52,015 nucleotides of DNA from SAR324 cluster bacterium (GTDB lineage Bacteria; SAR324; NAC60-12). Positions within the stretch are counted from its first letter, which is position 1. Each line of letters begins with the position of its first letter. Below are positions 28,801 through 37,403 of this stretch, one piece after another. The stretch spans positions 1 to 52,015 of the forward strand of contig JACNJW010000021.1 of assembly GCA_014382365.1 (NCBI GenBank), in the 5' to 3' direction. The position numbers and the translations under genes were made by a program. The notes under the pieces are model-generated. The model saw nothing but the letters and a program-made list of their open reading frames with translations. It was not told the origin of the DNA and ran no database searches.

Positions 28801-30128
28801 AGAATATCTTCATTACTAAGCACAGTGGTATCCAGCGGATCATCAAGTCCTAATTTTTCGTTAATTTTTAAACGTCCGACACTGGAAAGGCTGTAACGCT
28901 CTCCTTTGAAGAAAAAATTCTGCAGCATCAACTGGGCAGATTCCAAAGTAGGTGGATCACCCGGCTTCATTTTTTTGTATAGTTCAATCAATGCCTGCTC
29001 TGCAGAAGTAACTTTATCCAACTCCAGTGTGTCGCGCAGGGTAGAGCCCACATTTTGGGGACCAATGTGTAACAAATCTACTTCTTTAACTCCATTTTCG
29101 ACTAATGTGGTCAATAACTCGGCAGTCAGAGGGGTGTTACACGGAATCAATATTTCTTCACTGTTATCCTTGAACACTGTTCGGGCAAGGATACGTCCTT
29201 TCAGTTCAGTGAGCGTCGCATTGATGCGCTTGATTTTTGCTTTCTCTAATTTTTTTAACAAACGCTTATTTATCCGCTGTCCTGCTTTTACCAGAACTTC
29301 GCCTGTTTTTGGGTCTGCTATTGGTAGTAGCGGGCGCTGGTTTAGAATAATTTCAGGATCCATTACGCGAAAATAGGATTGAATTTCAGGATCCTCACCA
29401 GCCTTTACTTCGCTTAAATCTAGCTTTTCAAACTGATAAAAATATTCCAAAAGCTGATCTTCTGTATAACCTAAGGCTCTCAACAGTACAGTTGCATGAA
29501 ATTTTCGGCGACGGTCAATGCGTACATAAAGTACGTCCTTTGCGTCAAACTCAAAATCAAGCCAGGAGCCGCGTTGAGGAATCACTCTTGCAGAATAAAG
29601 CAACTTACCACTGGAATGGCTTTTACCTTTGTCATGAGTAAAGACAACTCCTGGGCTTTTGTGCATTTGACTGACTATTACACGTTCTGTTCCATTGATA
29701 ATAAAAGAACCTGTGGGGGTCATCAGTGGTAGTTCACCTAAATAAATATCCTGCTCTTTGATATCTCGAATGTGTTTTACATCTGACTCGGTATCCTTTT
29801 CCCATACGATCAGACGCAAAGCTGCCCGTACCGGACAAGCGAAAGTCACCCCCCGAACCCGGCATTCTTCAACAGAATATTTTGGATCACCAAGGCGGTA
29901 ATGAACGTATTCCAAAGTGGATGACCCACTAAAATCAGAAACTGGAAACACTGAGCGGAATACGGCTTCAAGGCCTTTGTCTTCCCGCTGGTCAGGCGGC
30001 ACGTCGCGTTGAAGAAAGCGTTCAAAAGAATCTAATTGAACTTTCAACAAGTGAGGAACTTTTATCGGAGCAGTGAGGCTTCCAAAAGATCTCCGGATAC
30101 GATGGCGATTTTCTAATGTTGAAGGCAT
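25830..30128 (-). CDS. rpoB: DNA-directed RNA polymerase subunit beta
   Basis: This 1432-aa beta subunit is about 90 aa longer than the E. coli one. The rifampicin-pocket region near residues 525-560 ([20 protein letters not shown], then [10 protein letters not shown]) is of the sensitive type at the commonly mutated positions. The basic [17 protein letters not shown] block near the active centre is intact. The last 52 residues (from about 1381) form an acidic, low-complexity tail starting [16 protein letters not shown] that is not part of the beta core. The gene has its own strong promoter and a leader of about 250 nt. Upstream lies a BI-1 gene instead of rplJ and rplL, which is unusual for bacteria. 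Confidence 0.98.
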   Translation of the reverse strand: MPSTLENRHRIRRSFGSLTAPIKVPHLLKVQLDSFERFLQRDVPPDQREDKGLEAVFRSVFPVSDFSGSSTLEYVHYRLGDPKYSVEECRVRGVTFACPVRAALRLIVWEKDTESDVKHIRDIKEQDIYLGELPLMTPTGSFIINGTERVIVSQMHKSPGVVFTHDKGKSHSSGKLLYSARVIPQRGSWLDFEFDAKDVLYVRIDRRRKFHATVLLRALGYTEDQLLEYFYQFEKLDLSEVKAGEDPEIQSYFRVMDPEIILNQRPLLPIADPKTGEVLVKAGQRINKRLLKKLEKAKIKRINATLTELKGRILARTVFKDNSEEILIPCNTPLTAELLTTLVENGVKEVDLLHIGPQNVGSTLRDTLELDKVTSAEQALIELYKKMKPGDPPTLESAQLMLQNFFFKGERYSLSSVGRLKINEKLGLDDPLDTTVLSNEDILKTVKYLLELREGHPNRMIDDIDHLGNRRVRSVGELLETQFRIGLVRMERTIKERMSLQDSETMMLHDIVNAKPVAGAIHEFFGSSQLSQFMDQTNPLSEITHKRRLSALGPGGLTRERAGFDVRDVHSSHYGRICPIETPEGPNIGLIASLATFARVNDFGFIETPYLKVENGVVTDKVEYLSAIEEEKYSIAQANAKLDKKKAFINDFITSRVGSDFSMVMKENIDYIDISPRQLVSVAAAMIPFLEHDDANRALMGSNMQRQGVPLVKPKAPLVGTGIEHQAALDSGSCVVASRSGVVDDVDAGRVVIQADVDLSSEDEIVPANVDIYHLIKYRRSNQNTCINQRPIVKKGDIINAGDVIADGSCTENGELALGQNINIAFMPWRGYNYEDSIMVSQRLMHEDTFTSVHIDVLDTVARDTKLGKEEITRDIPNVSEEALKNLDESGIIAVGTSVSSNDILVGKVTPKGETQLNPEEKLLRAIFGEKAGDVRDTSLRVPQGVDGVVTNVVVFNREGVERDERTRQIEQELLARNEKDHNDEIRIVHSNLVNRILSVADKKPLTADVLSIQGELLASKGTKISNEVLQNIPLKSTEGIQITDKKLNLKIGTFVRNALQQMYLLENVYQDRCEKVSKGDDLPPGVIRMIKVFIAIKRKLSVGDKMAGRHGNKGVVSTIQPVENMPYMEDGSPVDIVLNPLGVPSRMNVGQVLETHLGRVAKGLGKKVQEFLEQNKPAKQIRGFLNKVYDSELAKNHFDSMDDETFLEFVQKYKPGIHMATPVFDGAEESDIHRMAEMAGLSKSGQVWLYDGMTGERFSQKVTVGYAYILKLHHLVDEKIHARSIGPYSLVTQQPLGGKAQFGGQRFGEMEVWALEAYGAAYTLQELLTVKSDDVHGRNKIYESIVKGRHQLETGIPESFKVLISELKSLCLNIELLQKPVEDEDEDEDLLEEQQTAQITEDVTVKPEQQEESSASPDDSPQETEEVEETV

Positions 30129-30242
30129 ATGAACTGACTTTGGTTAGGGTTGTTGTTGATCTTAATAACTGCAATAGAAAAACGAAATATTAATTTCATT
30201 GCTAAACTATTCTCTGCAGAATGATTTTTTCACACAATCCGG

Positions 30243-30261
30243 ATACTGTTAAAAACAGTAT
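30243..30261 (-). promoter_or_regulatory. Hairpin in rpoB leader
   Basis: This is an 8-bp perfect stem, ATACTGTT and AACAGTAT, with a 3-nt loop. It extends outward to CGGAT/ATCCG pairing across a 4-nt bulge. It is transcribed about 115 nt before the rpoB start. It is not followed by a U-run; attenuation or RNase III processing is a guess. Confidence 0.5.
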
Positions 30262-30323
30262 TTATCCGTGCTATTCTCTGGTGGCACTCTTCCAGTGTTT
30301 TCCGTCTCTTGAAAAAATAGGGT

Positions 30324-30343
30324 AAATGTCTAACTGGACATTT
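30324..30343 (-). promoter_or_regulatory. Second hairpin in rpoB leader
   Basis: Perfect 7-bp inverted repeat AAATGTC and GACATTT around a 6-nt loop, about 40 nt downstream of the predicted rpoB transcription start. Confidence 0.4.
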
Positions 30344-30389
30344 CGCATCTGGATCTCTGCCAAGTCTCTTGTGGAGGGGGGTTTTGATT

Positions 30390-30417
30390 ATTTTAGCGCA
30401 AAATACGGCTTCGTCAA
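30390..30417 (-). promoter_or_regulatory. Strong sigma70-type promoter for rpoBC
   Basis: On the minus strand, TTGACG (30417-30412), a 16-bp spacer and TAAAAT (30395-30390) each match five of six consensus bases. The predicted start is near 30383, giving a leader of about 255 nt. Confidence 0.65.
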
Positions 30418-30541
30418 ATCTAACCCCTTAATATATTTCTTTTTATAAATAAAAGCAAACATATTTTTCATTAAAAACAAATTTTCTTAAATATTCTGCT
30501 TGAAAGACTCGAAATCACTCTTCAGATTGGACTAACTGGAA

Positions 30542-30578
30542 AGAGTAATAACAACCTTATTCAGGCAGATATTACTCT
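30542..30578 (-). repeat. Inverted repeat downstream of BI-1 gene
   Basis: This is a perfect 9-bp repeat, AGAGTAATA and TATTACTCT, around 19 nt. It is about 140 bp past the BI-1 stop, with only a short T-run after it on the minus strand. It could be a weak terminator or an operator upstream of rpoB. Confidence 0.35.
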
Positions 30579-30716
30579 ATTTAAGCAGACTTGTTAGACC
30601 AGCAAATTTCGATTTGAGGAAAGAACTCAGAAGTTCCGGGTTCAATTTAGAGAGTTGGGGACTGAAAAAAGAAACCGATTTTTTAGCCTAATTTTTCGCC
30701 CCGGTGCTACACTTTT

Positions 30717-31397
30717 TTAATCATCGCTCATAATGCCCAGAATACTCAAAAGCGCAATAAACAAATTCAGGACGTCAAGATACAAGGCCAGTGTAGCGGA
30801 AACATATTCATCCGTTCCGTAATAGCGTAAGATATTCGAAGTATCATAGAGAATAAAACCACTAAACAGTAAGACGCTTGCTCCGGACATCACAAAGTGC
30901 ATAATTGGACTTCCGATAAAGATATTCAGTATTCCGCCTGCGATGACTACAATCAGTCCGGTTATCAGGAAACCGGACATAAAGCTGAAATCTTTTTTCG
31001 AGAAAACCACGTACAGCGATAGACCGGCAAAGGTGATCGCTGTCAGAGCGAATGCTTCCGCAGCAATTGAGGGCCCAACTCTGTACAGCAAAGGGCCGAG
31101 AGTTAAACCTGAAACAGAGGTGAAGCTAAAAAGTGCTACCATGTTCAGGCCCGGTTTTCGTGCAGCAAAAGAGGCAAAGAGGATCAGTGCGAACTGCAGG
31201 ATGAAAAACATCATCATGTTTTGTGCCACTAAAAGCAAAAGCGGCCCAGAGCCCACATATGCTCCAACTGCCGCAGTCCCCATTGACATTGCCAGCAGGC
31301 TGTAGACTTTTTTAATAAATACCAGCCGCTCGGTGGTAGAAACAGAAGCAGCAGATGTGACGCCTCTGGCGAGAGTAGTAGTAGATCCAAGCCTCAT
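30717..31397 (-). CDS. Bax inhibitor-1 / YccA family membrane protein
   Basis: This 226-aa inner-membrane protein has seven hydrophobic helices, as in the TMBIM/BI-1 family. Recognisable blocks are FIKKVYSLLAMSMGTAAVGA near the first helix (about 28-47), FALTAITFAGLSLYVVFSKK near 116-135, and the C-terminal ILYDTSNILRYYGTDEYVSA (about 180-199), with the conserved Asp pair region and a final SDD. Family members are proton-sensitive calcium leak channels or FtsH-associated proteins; the role here is unknown. AGGAG precedes the ATG and a promoter with good spacing lies upstream. It is between parB and rpoB on the same strand, an unusual place. Confidence 0.9.
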   Translation of the reverse strand: MRLGSTTTLARGVTSAASVSTTERLVFIKKVYSLLAMSMGTAAVGAYVGSGPLLLLVAQNMMMFFILQFALILFASFAARKPGLNMVALFSFTSVSGLTLGPLLYRVGPSIAAEAFALTAITFAGLSLYVVFSKKDFSFMSGFLITGLIVVIAGGILNIFIGSPIMHFVMSGASVLLFSGFILYDTSNILRYYGTDEYVSATLALYLDVLNLFIALLSILGIMSDD

Positions 31398-31474
31398 AAT
31401 AACTCCTATAATTTGATAACGTTTACCTCATGCTAATAATTCTGGTTTCATACCAAAATTACGATCGACCTTTA

Positions 31475-31503
31475 ATTTTACTAGAAGAATATAAATTAGT
31501 AAA
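31475..31503 (-). promoter_or_regulatory. Candidate promoter for the BI-1 gene
   Basis: On the minus strand, TTTACT (31503-31498), a 17-bp spacer and TAAAAT (31480-31475) lie about 80 bp before the start. The -35 box overlaps an A/T-only inverted repeat (31499-31519, 9-bp arms) just after parB. Confidence 0.45.
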
Positions 31504-31519
31504 TAAATTTTTTATTTAC
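31499..31519 (-). terminator. A/T-only hairpin after parB
   Basis: GTAAATAAA and TTTATTTAC form a perfect 9-bp stem with a 3-nt loop, 30 bp past the parB stop. With only two G-C pairs it would be a weak terminator at best. Confidence 0.3.
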
Positions 31520-31549
31520 AACACCATGCAGCAAAACTTAGTTCAAATT

Positions 31550-32422
31550 TTAATCTCTAATCAACAAATCATATAACCGTTCAAATTCCTCCAACGAAAA
31601 ATAATCAATTTTGAACTGGCCTTTGCCTTCATGGAATTTTATCTCCACACGGGTTCTCAGGCAACGCTGAAGCTCTTCTTCCAAACTTTTTAACTGCATG
31701 TCAGATTCTTCTTTGGAAATTTTGGGTTCAGATCCATCAGTTGCAATAAAATCAATGTCCTGTTTTTCCGGACTGAGCGCAAGATTATCCAGTTTCAGCC
31801 TGACCTGACGTTCTGTTTCACGTACCGACCAGGAGTTCAGTAAAAGACGCTCCCGCATTTCCAGCTGAAAAACTGCATCCGGTAGTGACAAAATCGAGCG
31901 AGCATGTCCTGCACTGATGCGACCGGTTTCGAGGTCATTTTTCAGAGCAGATGGAAGTTGCAGTAAGCGCATCTGATTTGCAATTGTAGAACGATCTTTA
32001 CCTATTCTCTGGGCCAGTTCTTCCTGTGTGTAGCCGTATCTTTGCAACAGGTCCTGATAAGATTGAGCTTCTTCAATTACACTCAGATTTTCACGCTGGA
32101 TATTTTCCAGCAGAGCCACTTCCAGCATTTCATCATCACCAACCTGCCGCAAGACTACTGGAACTTGAGGTACCTCAAGTTGTTTTAAGGCCCGCCAGCG
32201 TCGCTCCCCGGCAACCAGTTCATAGTAATTGTCTATACTTGGGTGCTTGCGGACAACTAGGGGTTGCAGCACTCCCTGAGCCCGGATTGACTGAGCCAAC
32301 TCATCCAATGATTTTTGTGGAAAATGTTTACGAGGTTGTTGTGGATTCGAAACAATCTGCTGCAGAGAAACACGAAGTAGAGTTTCTACCGGAAGTTCAA
32401 GTACAGAATGATCATTTTTCAT
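31550..32422 (-). CDS. parB: ParB/Spo0J-family partition protein (no adjacent parA)
   Basis: This 290-aa DNA-binding CTPase is of the chromosome segregation type. The N-terminal domain has NPQQPRKHF (about 26-34) and the CTP-binding ELVAGERRWRA (about 72-82). ENIQRENLSVIEEAQSYQ (about 109-126) follows. A helix-turn-helix is near YTQEELAQRIGKDRSTIANQ (about 134-153), with AGHARSILSL (about 174-183) after it. The C-terminal dimerisation part (about 235-290) follows a variable linker. ParB normally sits beside parA; here the upstream neighbour is tlyA (20 bp) and the downstream one is the BI-1 gene, with no parA in the window. I found no full parS site. It is likely co-transcribed with tlyA and the cyclase. 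Confidence 0.93.
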   Translation of the reverse strand: MKNDHSVLELPVETLLRVSLQQIVSNPQQPRKHFPQKSLDELAQSIRAQGVLQPLVVRKHPSIDNYYELVAGERRWRALKQLEVPQVPVVLRQVGDDEMLEVALLENIQRENLSVIEEAQSYQDLLQRYGYTQEELAQRIGKDRSTIANQMRLLQLPSALKNDLETGRISAGHARSILSLPDAVFQLEMRERLLLNSWSVRETERQVRLKLDNLALSPEKQDIDFIATDGSEPKISKEESDMQLKSLEEELQRCLRTRVEIKFHEGKGQFKIDYFSLEEFERLYDLLIRD

Positions 32423-32442
32423 GAGTTATTTGGATTTGTTTA

Positions 32443-33177
32443 TTAAGGTTTTTGCAGCCACAGAAAAAATTCTTCGTTACCACTTTTTTTTCCTACAATT
32501 GAGGATTTTGTCTGACCTGAAACAATAAAACCAATTGCTTGTGCTTCAGCTTTCAGGTCTTCCAGAACTCTTGCCTGTACCGCTGAATCACTCACTTTAC
32601 CACGTTTGCCTACTTCATCTGTTCCTGCTTCAAATTGTGGTTTAACCAGCGCTACTAAAGATCCTGCCGGCTTAAGAAACTCCAGAGCTTTTGGAAAAAT
32701 CAAACGCAGAGAAATGAAAGAAACATCAATAACCACCAGATCTACATATTCGCCTAGACGTTCAAATTCCAAGTGACGAATATTTGTACGTTCCAGTGAG
32801 ACCACGCTTTGATGCTGCCGTAATTCCCAGGCAAGCTGCCCATAACCAACATCAACAGCAAATACTTTTTCTGCACCCGCAAGAATTAAACAGTGAGTAA
32901 ATCCGCCGGTCGAAGCTCCAATGTCCAGTGCGACCAAACCCGTAGGATTAAGGCCAAAATGATCAAGAGCAGCTTGAAGTTTTACACCCCCACGACTCAC
33001 AAAAGGCTGATCCTTTCCTAAAACTTCCAGTTTGGAATCGACACTAATCATACGGCCTGATTTACCCGCAGGCTGCCCATTTACTCTTACCTTATCCGCC
33101 ATAATATACGCCTGTGCTTTTTCACGAGAAGGCGCAAGTTTTTGCTCTACCAGCAGTCGATCAAGACGTTGTTTCAT
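32443..33177 (-). CDS. tlyA: TlyA-family rRNA (cytidine-2'-O) methyltransferase / hemolysin A
   Basis: This 244-aa protein has an N-terminal S4 RNA-binding domain (about 1-62, MKQRLDRLLVEQKLAPSREK) and a FtsJ/RrmJ-like methyltransferase domain (about 63-244). The SAM site is LDIGASTGGFTHCLI near 84-98. The catalytic K-D-K-E type positions can be followed through VSRGGVKL (about 59-66), VVIDVSFISL near 147-156 and LVKPQFEAG near 177-185. TlyA 2'-O-methylates 16S and 23S rRNA in mycobacteria; the hemolysin name is historical. It begins 12 bp after the cyclase stop and ends 20 bp before parB, so the three probably form one operon. Confidence 0.93.
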   Translation of the reverse strand: MKQRLDRLLVEQKLAPSREKAQAYIMADKVRVNGQPAGKSGRMISVDSKLEVLGKDQPFVSRGGVKLQAALDHFGLNPTGLVALDIGASTGGFTHCLILAGAEKVFAVDVGYGQLAWELRQHQSVVSLERTNIRHLEFERLGEYVDLVVIDVSFISLRLIFPKALEFLKPAGSLVALVKPQFEAGTDEVGKRGKVSDSAVQARVLEDLKAEAQAIGFIVSGQTKSSIVGKKSGNEEFFLWLQKP

Positions 33178-33189
33178 TGATAAACTATT

Positions 33190-35265
33190 TTAGCCTTTTT
33201 CTGTAAATGTAAAAACACCATCCCAATCCTTTTCGGGAGGTGTTTCAAGGAACATACCGCAACGTTTGACATAGGTCTGCGAGGGACCGTCCTCAGCATC
33301 AATGACTAAAACTTTTTCAAACTCCTTAATTGCATCCACAAAATTTCTATCCTGATACAACTTCAGCCCTTTCAGGTATTGTTCAACCACACCGCTCATT
33401 TCTCCGCTTGTTTCATTTTTACGAGCCAGCAGCTCGTGAACAGGTACTGGTTCTTTTTTACCCACCACCCGAATTATATCCAGCTGACGGGTATCGACAT
33501 CTTCTATTGTCAGTTCATAGGTACTGCCTGAAATCATGGAGTAGGTTTTATAAAATTTATTTGCACCTTCAAGTCTGGCAGCCAAATTTACTACGTCGCC
33601 CATCATGGTGTAATCCATACGTTCTGCTGAACCCATATTGCCTACCACAACCGGACCGCTGTTCAAACCCATCCGTGTATAAAGCATCGGTCGCTTTTGC
33701 TCAAGCAGTGTTTTTCGCATTTCTTCATTGCGCTGCTGCATATCAAGTGTTGCATAACAAGCAATTGTGGCGTGGTTTGGCAGATCTAGAGGTGCTCCCC
33801 AAAAAGCAATGATTGCATCTCCTTCAAATTTATCGACAGTACCATGATAAGACGAGATAATATCACACATTGCAGTCAGGTACTCATTCAGCAGCTGCAC
33901 CAACTCTTCGGGAGTCAGTCCTTCGGAAATAGTGGAAAACCCCTGGATATCTGAAAAAAACGGAGTCATTTCACGTTTCTCACCACCGAGTTTCAACATA
34001 TCGGGATTTGCTACAATTTGATCAATAACAGTTGGCGAAAGATACTGAGAAAATGCACCTTTGATGAAGCCTTTCTGCTTGCGCTCCATCATAAACAGGT
34101 AGAGATTAATACTCACAGTACTCAACACACAGGCAATCAAAACATAACTCATGGAGAAAGCCACTCCATGATAGACATACATATAAACTGCAAAAATCAT
34201 ATATACCGCAATGATCAACAAAAACATAAGATTTTCAAATTTCGGCAGTTGTGCTATCAGTAAAAATGAAATCAACAAAATCAAAAGAACCAGCAATTCA
34301 GTTGTATTACTGGCAGGACGAATAGGCGCATTCTTCATCAATGTCATGATCGTATCTGCAAGAAACTCAATTCCGTATACTTCTCCAATAGGGCTGGTAA
34401 AAATATCATGGGAAACTTCGGAAGTGTCACCTACCAGAACTATCTTACCTGCAATCAGTTCCTGCAATTCCTCTGTTTCTTCTGCCCACTCATCATCCGG
34501 AATACCTTCAAGTTCCAGCAAAACTTCTGCTGCAGAAATCCCTGCAGGTGTATCTTTTGCCAAAAATGTTGCTGCCGGTGGTAGTAAAGGAAAGTCTATC
34601 CACAAATCATTAAAAGGATCCAAAGGTACACTAATATCTCCGATTATGAGCTGTCCGTTTTGCAGTTTTGGCTCAACTCCTTTGTACATGGCCAGCGTTT
34701 TTACAGCAAAAGGCCAAACATTGTGCTCCTTAATATGATCAGGAAAGAAACGTAGCCGTGAGAGTTTGTCGCCAATCATGGTGTGATTAGTATAACCGCT
34801 TTCGGCTGCTGCTTTGAGGGTTTCAGTTGGATAATTAATACCTTTTAACTTGCCATCACTGGCAAAATCCAGTTGTGCTACTACAATGGTATTTCCTGTT
34901 TTTTCCATTGCTTCTGCAAGAATAGGATCTTCATCATAACCGTTAGGAAAATCCATCAGCATATCCAGAGCAATTACTTTTGCGCCAAGTCTTTTTAAGT
35001 TCGTGGTTAACTTGGCAATATCCGAACGTTTAAGCGGCCAGCTACCATATTCATCAAAGAACTGCTCTTCAGTGTCAACAATCACAATTTCGTCAAATGC
35101 AAACTGAGTTTGTTCTCCATCCAAAGTGTTGAGACGGACAATATGCCGGTTACCCAGTGACCAGTTTTCCAGCGCAGAAAATAGTTCCAGCTGTTCTGCA
35201 GGTATCATCAACAAAAAAAACGCTAAAGTGACCCAAAGATCTGGCCGTCTAATCAACTTTCCCAT
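33190..35265 (-). CDS. CHASE2-domain adenylate/guanylate cyclase
   Basis: This 691-aa membrane sensor makes cyclic nucleotide. In order it has an N-terminal membrane helix (10-24), an extracytoplasmic CHASE2 sensor (about 30-310), three membrane helices (about 323-340, 345-366, 370-392), a class III cyclase domain (about 430-605) and a short TPR-like tail (about 628-672). Catalytic residues are present: metal Asp439 in FSDIQGFST and Asp483 in KFEGDAI, Lys479, Asp557 in MMGDVVN and Arg564. The Lys and Asp substrate-specificity pair favours ATP over GTP. It is the first gene of an operon with tlyA and parB. The CHASE2 ligand is unknown. Confidence 0.9.
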   Translation of the reverse strand: MGKLIRRPDLWVTLAFFLLMIPAEQLELFSALENWSLGNRHIVRLNTLDGEQTQFAFDEIVIVDTEEQFFDEYGSWPLKRSDIAKLTTNLKRLGAKVIALDMLMDFPNGYDEDPILAEAMEKTGNTIVVAQLDFASDGKLKGINYPTETLKAAAESGYTNHTMIGDKLSRLRFFPDHIKEHNVWPFAVKTLAMYKGVEPKLQNGQLIIGDISVPLDPFNDLWIDFPLLPPAATFLAKDTPAGISAAEVLLELEGIPDDEWAEETEELQELIAGKIVLVGDTSEVSHDIFTSPIGEVYGIEFLADTIMTLMKNAPIRPASNTTELLVLLILLISFLLIAQLPKFENLMFLLIIAVYMIFAVYMYVYHGVAFSMSYVLIACVLSTVSINLYLFMMERKQKGFIKGAFSQYLSPTVIDQIVANPDMLKLGGEKREMTPFFSDIQGFSTISEGLTPEELVQLLNEYLTAMCDIISSYHGTVDKFEGDAIIAFWGAPLDLPNHATIACYATLDMQQRNEEMRKTLLEQKRPMLYTRMGLNSGPVVVGNMGSAERMDYTMMGDVVNLAARLEGANKFYKTYSMISGSTYELTIEDVDTRQLDIIRVVGKKEPVPVHELLARKNETSGEMSGVVEQYLKGLKLYQDRNFVDAIKEFEKVLVIDAEDGPSQTYVKRCGMFLETPPEKDWDGVFTFTEKG

Positions 35266-35334
35266 AACTTCCCTTTTTGTAAAGGTTAAATAATACCAAT
35301 ATTTTCTTCATTCTGACTGTAGACTCTGCGTGAA

Positions 35335-35363
35335 AATTTAATTCATAATACCAGAATTGACAA
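35335..35363 (-). promoter_or_regulatory. Candidate promoter for the cyclase-tlyA-parB operon
   Basis: On the minus strand, TTGTCA (35363-35358), a 17-bp spacer and TAAATT (35340-35335) lie about 70 bp before the cyclase start. The spacing is ideal and the boxes are fair. Confidence 0.45.
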
Positions 35364-35504
35364 TACATTTTCTTAAAACACCTGAGGCTCCGGAAAATTA
35401 CTGCACTTGAGTTATTCAGAAAATAGTTGTATTCAGTAACAGGCCGAATTTTCTGCGTTACTAATCAGCCAATAATACTGGCTGCAAAAACCGGGGCGAG
35501 GGTA

Positions 35505-37403
35505 ATGAAAAAATGGCCATTATTCATTATTATTTTCTTAGTAGCAAGATTTGCTGCAATTGGTGCAGAATCTGGAATAAGTTGGAAACAAACGGGGGAG
35601 TCCGGAATAACAATATCTGCAAAAGTATCAGCAACAATACCAGAAGTGCTGAAAAAGTTTTTTCAGGTTTTTGCCCGTAACCCAGAAAATATTCAGATCG
35701 ATCCTGCAGTCACAGGTGTTGCGGAAATCAACAAAATACGCGGCAGTAATCCTGAAACAATCCTGAGCCTGCTGCTTAGCCGCCACGATTTGACTTTGGT
35801 AACCCGGCAGAATCGGCACAGAATTGTCTTAAGGACAGATGCATGGCGTTATCGACCTTTCAGAAAAGTTCTTAAAACACCGGTTTTATTAGAGAAGATA
35901 CTGCGAGAGTTGGCTGAAACCGGACAACTTGCCGTGCACTTTCAGGCAGAACATTTAAAGAAACGGAAAGTAATTCGAAATTTGAATTATTCATCCGTTG
36001 AAGAAGCAATCTTCGATTTAGCTCGACGCCAGAATGCAATAGCGGTTTATTATCCTGGACAACATGTTTTAGCATGGACTCAAGACCCTCAATTTGTGAC
36101 TAAGTCCGTGCCCCTCAAGAATATCAGTCCTGAACAAGTTCACACTTTTTTGGTTGAGGTTAGAAAAAATATTCAGGAAATTAGACTTGTAGATGACTCA
36201 TATCCAACTGCAAATTTATTAATTTTAAGAGGTGCGGAGAACTCTGTCAGTTTGGCAATTAAACTAGTCCAGCAATGGGATTATGAGTCTCAGGACTTAA
36301 CAACGACCATTCCTGAGCCTTTCACTGCAACAACTGAAATTGAAGCTGAAGTTGAAGCTGAAGATTTGCAGCTTATTCCTGAAAGTAAAATTGTACGTCT
36401 GCCACTGAAATACTTAAGTGTGGGATCACAGGCTATACAAAGTAGCGGCCAGAAACTAACAATTCCGGGTGTCGAGGAAAGTTTAAAAAAAGCCCTGCAA
36501 CAGAGGTTGGAGGACGAAACTGAAATCCCTTTGCTGCGACCCCAGATAATCCCGGACTTTCTTGGCAACGCATTAATCCTGGAAGGTAGTAAAGCTCACG
36601 TAGAGTGGATGGAAAAACTGGTACATATTTGGGACCGCCCTTTACCCTTAATCAGGATAGAGGCGCATCTCTTTGAAACCAGTGAAACACATTCACGTCA
36701 ACTTGGTTTAGAATTCAGAGGAAAAAGTGTTTCCACTGACGGTACAGTCATCGTTTCAGATCAGGGTCCTTTCTCCTCAGGTTTTTCTTTAGGAACAGGC
36801 GCTGCTTCCAGTGCCTTGCGGGTAGACGCTGTGTTGCGAATGCTGCAAAGTGAGGGAAAGGGGCGAATGCTGTCCCGTCCGGTTGTGGTCACACTAAATA
36901 ATGTAGAAGCAGAAATGAACAGCGGTTCGGTGCTCCACATTAAAATCACCACCGAAAAAACGAGCAGCCTGCAGGAATTGAAAACCGGTATCACACTCAG
37001 GGTTACTCCACGCTTAATTGAAGACAGTGATAACGAAAGCAATAACCGGATCTGGCTGAAAGTTTATGCAGAAACCAGTAGTCCCGTAGAAGGTTCAAGT
37101 ATTGACGGAATTCCTCCAATCAATACGCAGCGGGCGCAAACACAGATTTTTGTGAAAGATGGACAGCCTTTTTTACTGGGTGGGTTGATCAAAAACAAAA
37201 CCGCTCAAAATCAGTCCGGAATTCCGTTTTTTAAAGATCTGCCCTTAGTGGGGCCGTTCTTCAGTACAAGTGGAACAAATAAGAGCTTTGATCATGTACT
37301 GGTCTTTGTTACTCCGACTCGTGTTTTAGCAGAAGACATTCAAAAATTACCGCAACTATCTGAACTGGGGCGTGTTAGAAAAACACCAATTTTAGTGCCA
37401 TGA
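35505..37403 (+). CDS. Secretin-family outer-membrane protein (orphan)
   Basis: This 632-aa protein is counted from the ATG at 35505. That start is chosen because GAGGG precedes it and the first residues MKKWPLFIIIFLVARFAAIG form a signal peptide; the open frame itself extends upstream to 35427. Domains in order are an STN/N0-like module (about 35-110 of the mature numbering), secretin N-type repeats (about 200-262, VPLKNISPEQVHTFL) and a secretin barrel (about 405-605). Barrel marks are RMLSRPVVVTLNNVEAEM, TGITLRVTPRLIED and FVKDGQPFLLGGLIKNK. The barrel end (SGIPFFKDLPLVGPFF) is typical of GspD, PilQ or type III SctC. No secretion or pilus genes are adjacent; instead it overlaps lpxK by ATGA. 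Which machine it serves is unknown. Confidence 0.85.
   Translation: MKKWPLFIIIFLVARFAAIGAESGISWKQTGESGITISAKVSATIPEVLKKFFQVFARNPENIQIDPAVTGVAEINKIRGSNPETILSLLLSRHDLTLVTRQNRHRIVLRTDAWRYRPFRKVLKTPVLLEKILRELAETGQLAVHFQAEHLKKRKVIRNLNYSSVEEAIFDLARRQNAIAVYYPGQHVLAWTQDPQFVTKSVPLKNISPEQVHTFLVEVRKNIQEIRLVDDSYPTANLLILRGAENSVSLAIKLVQQWDYESQDLTTTIPEPFTATTEIEAEVEAEDLQLIPESKIVRLPLKYLSVGSQAIQSSGQKLTIPGVEESLKKALQQRLEDETEIPLLRPQIIPDFLGNALILEGSKAHVEWMEKLVHIWDRPLPLIRIEAHLFETSETHSRQLGLEFRGKSVSTDGTVIVSDQGPFSSGFSLGTGAASSALRVDAVLRMLQSEGKGRMLSRPVVVTLNNVEAEMNSGSVLHIKITTEKTSSLQELKTGITLRVTPRLIEDSDNESNNRIWLKVYAETSSPVEGSSIDGIPPINTQRAQTQIFVKDGQPFLLGGLIKNKTAQNQSGIPFFKDLPLVGPFFSTSGTNKSFDHVLVFVTPTRVLAEDIQKLPQLSELGRVRKTPILVP

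Larger units (their letters stand above)
30129..30716 (-). other. 588-bp leader and spacer upstream of rpoB
   Basis: There is no gene in this stretch. It holds a good promoter at 30390-30417, two hairpins in the transcribed leader (30243-30261 and 30324-30343) and a third inverted repeat near the BI-1 end (30542-30578). No tRNA, small ORF with a ribosome site, or ribosomal protein gene is visible. The long leader suggests regulation of rpoBC after transcription starts. Confidence 0.6.

Noticed and set aside
31814..31829. Possible parS site inside parB (TGTTTCACGT...)
   Set aside because: Only the left half of the TGTTTCACGTGAAACA consensus matches; the right half does not, and the words encode the conserved RETERQVR region.
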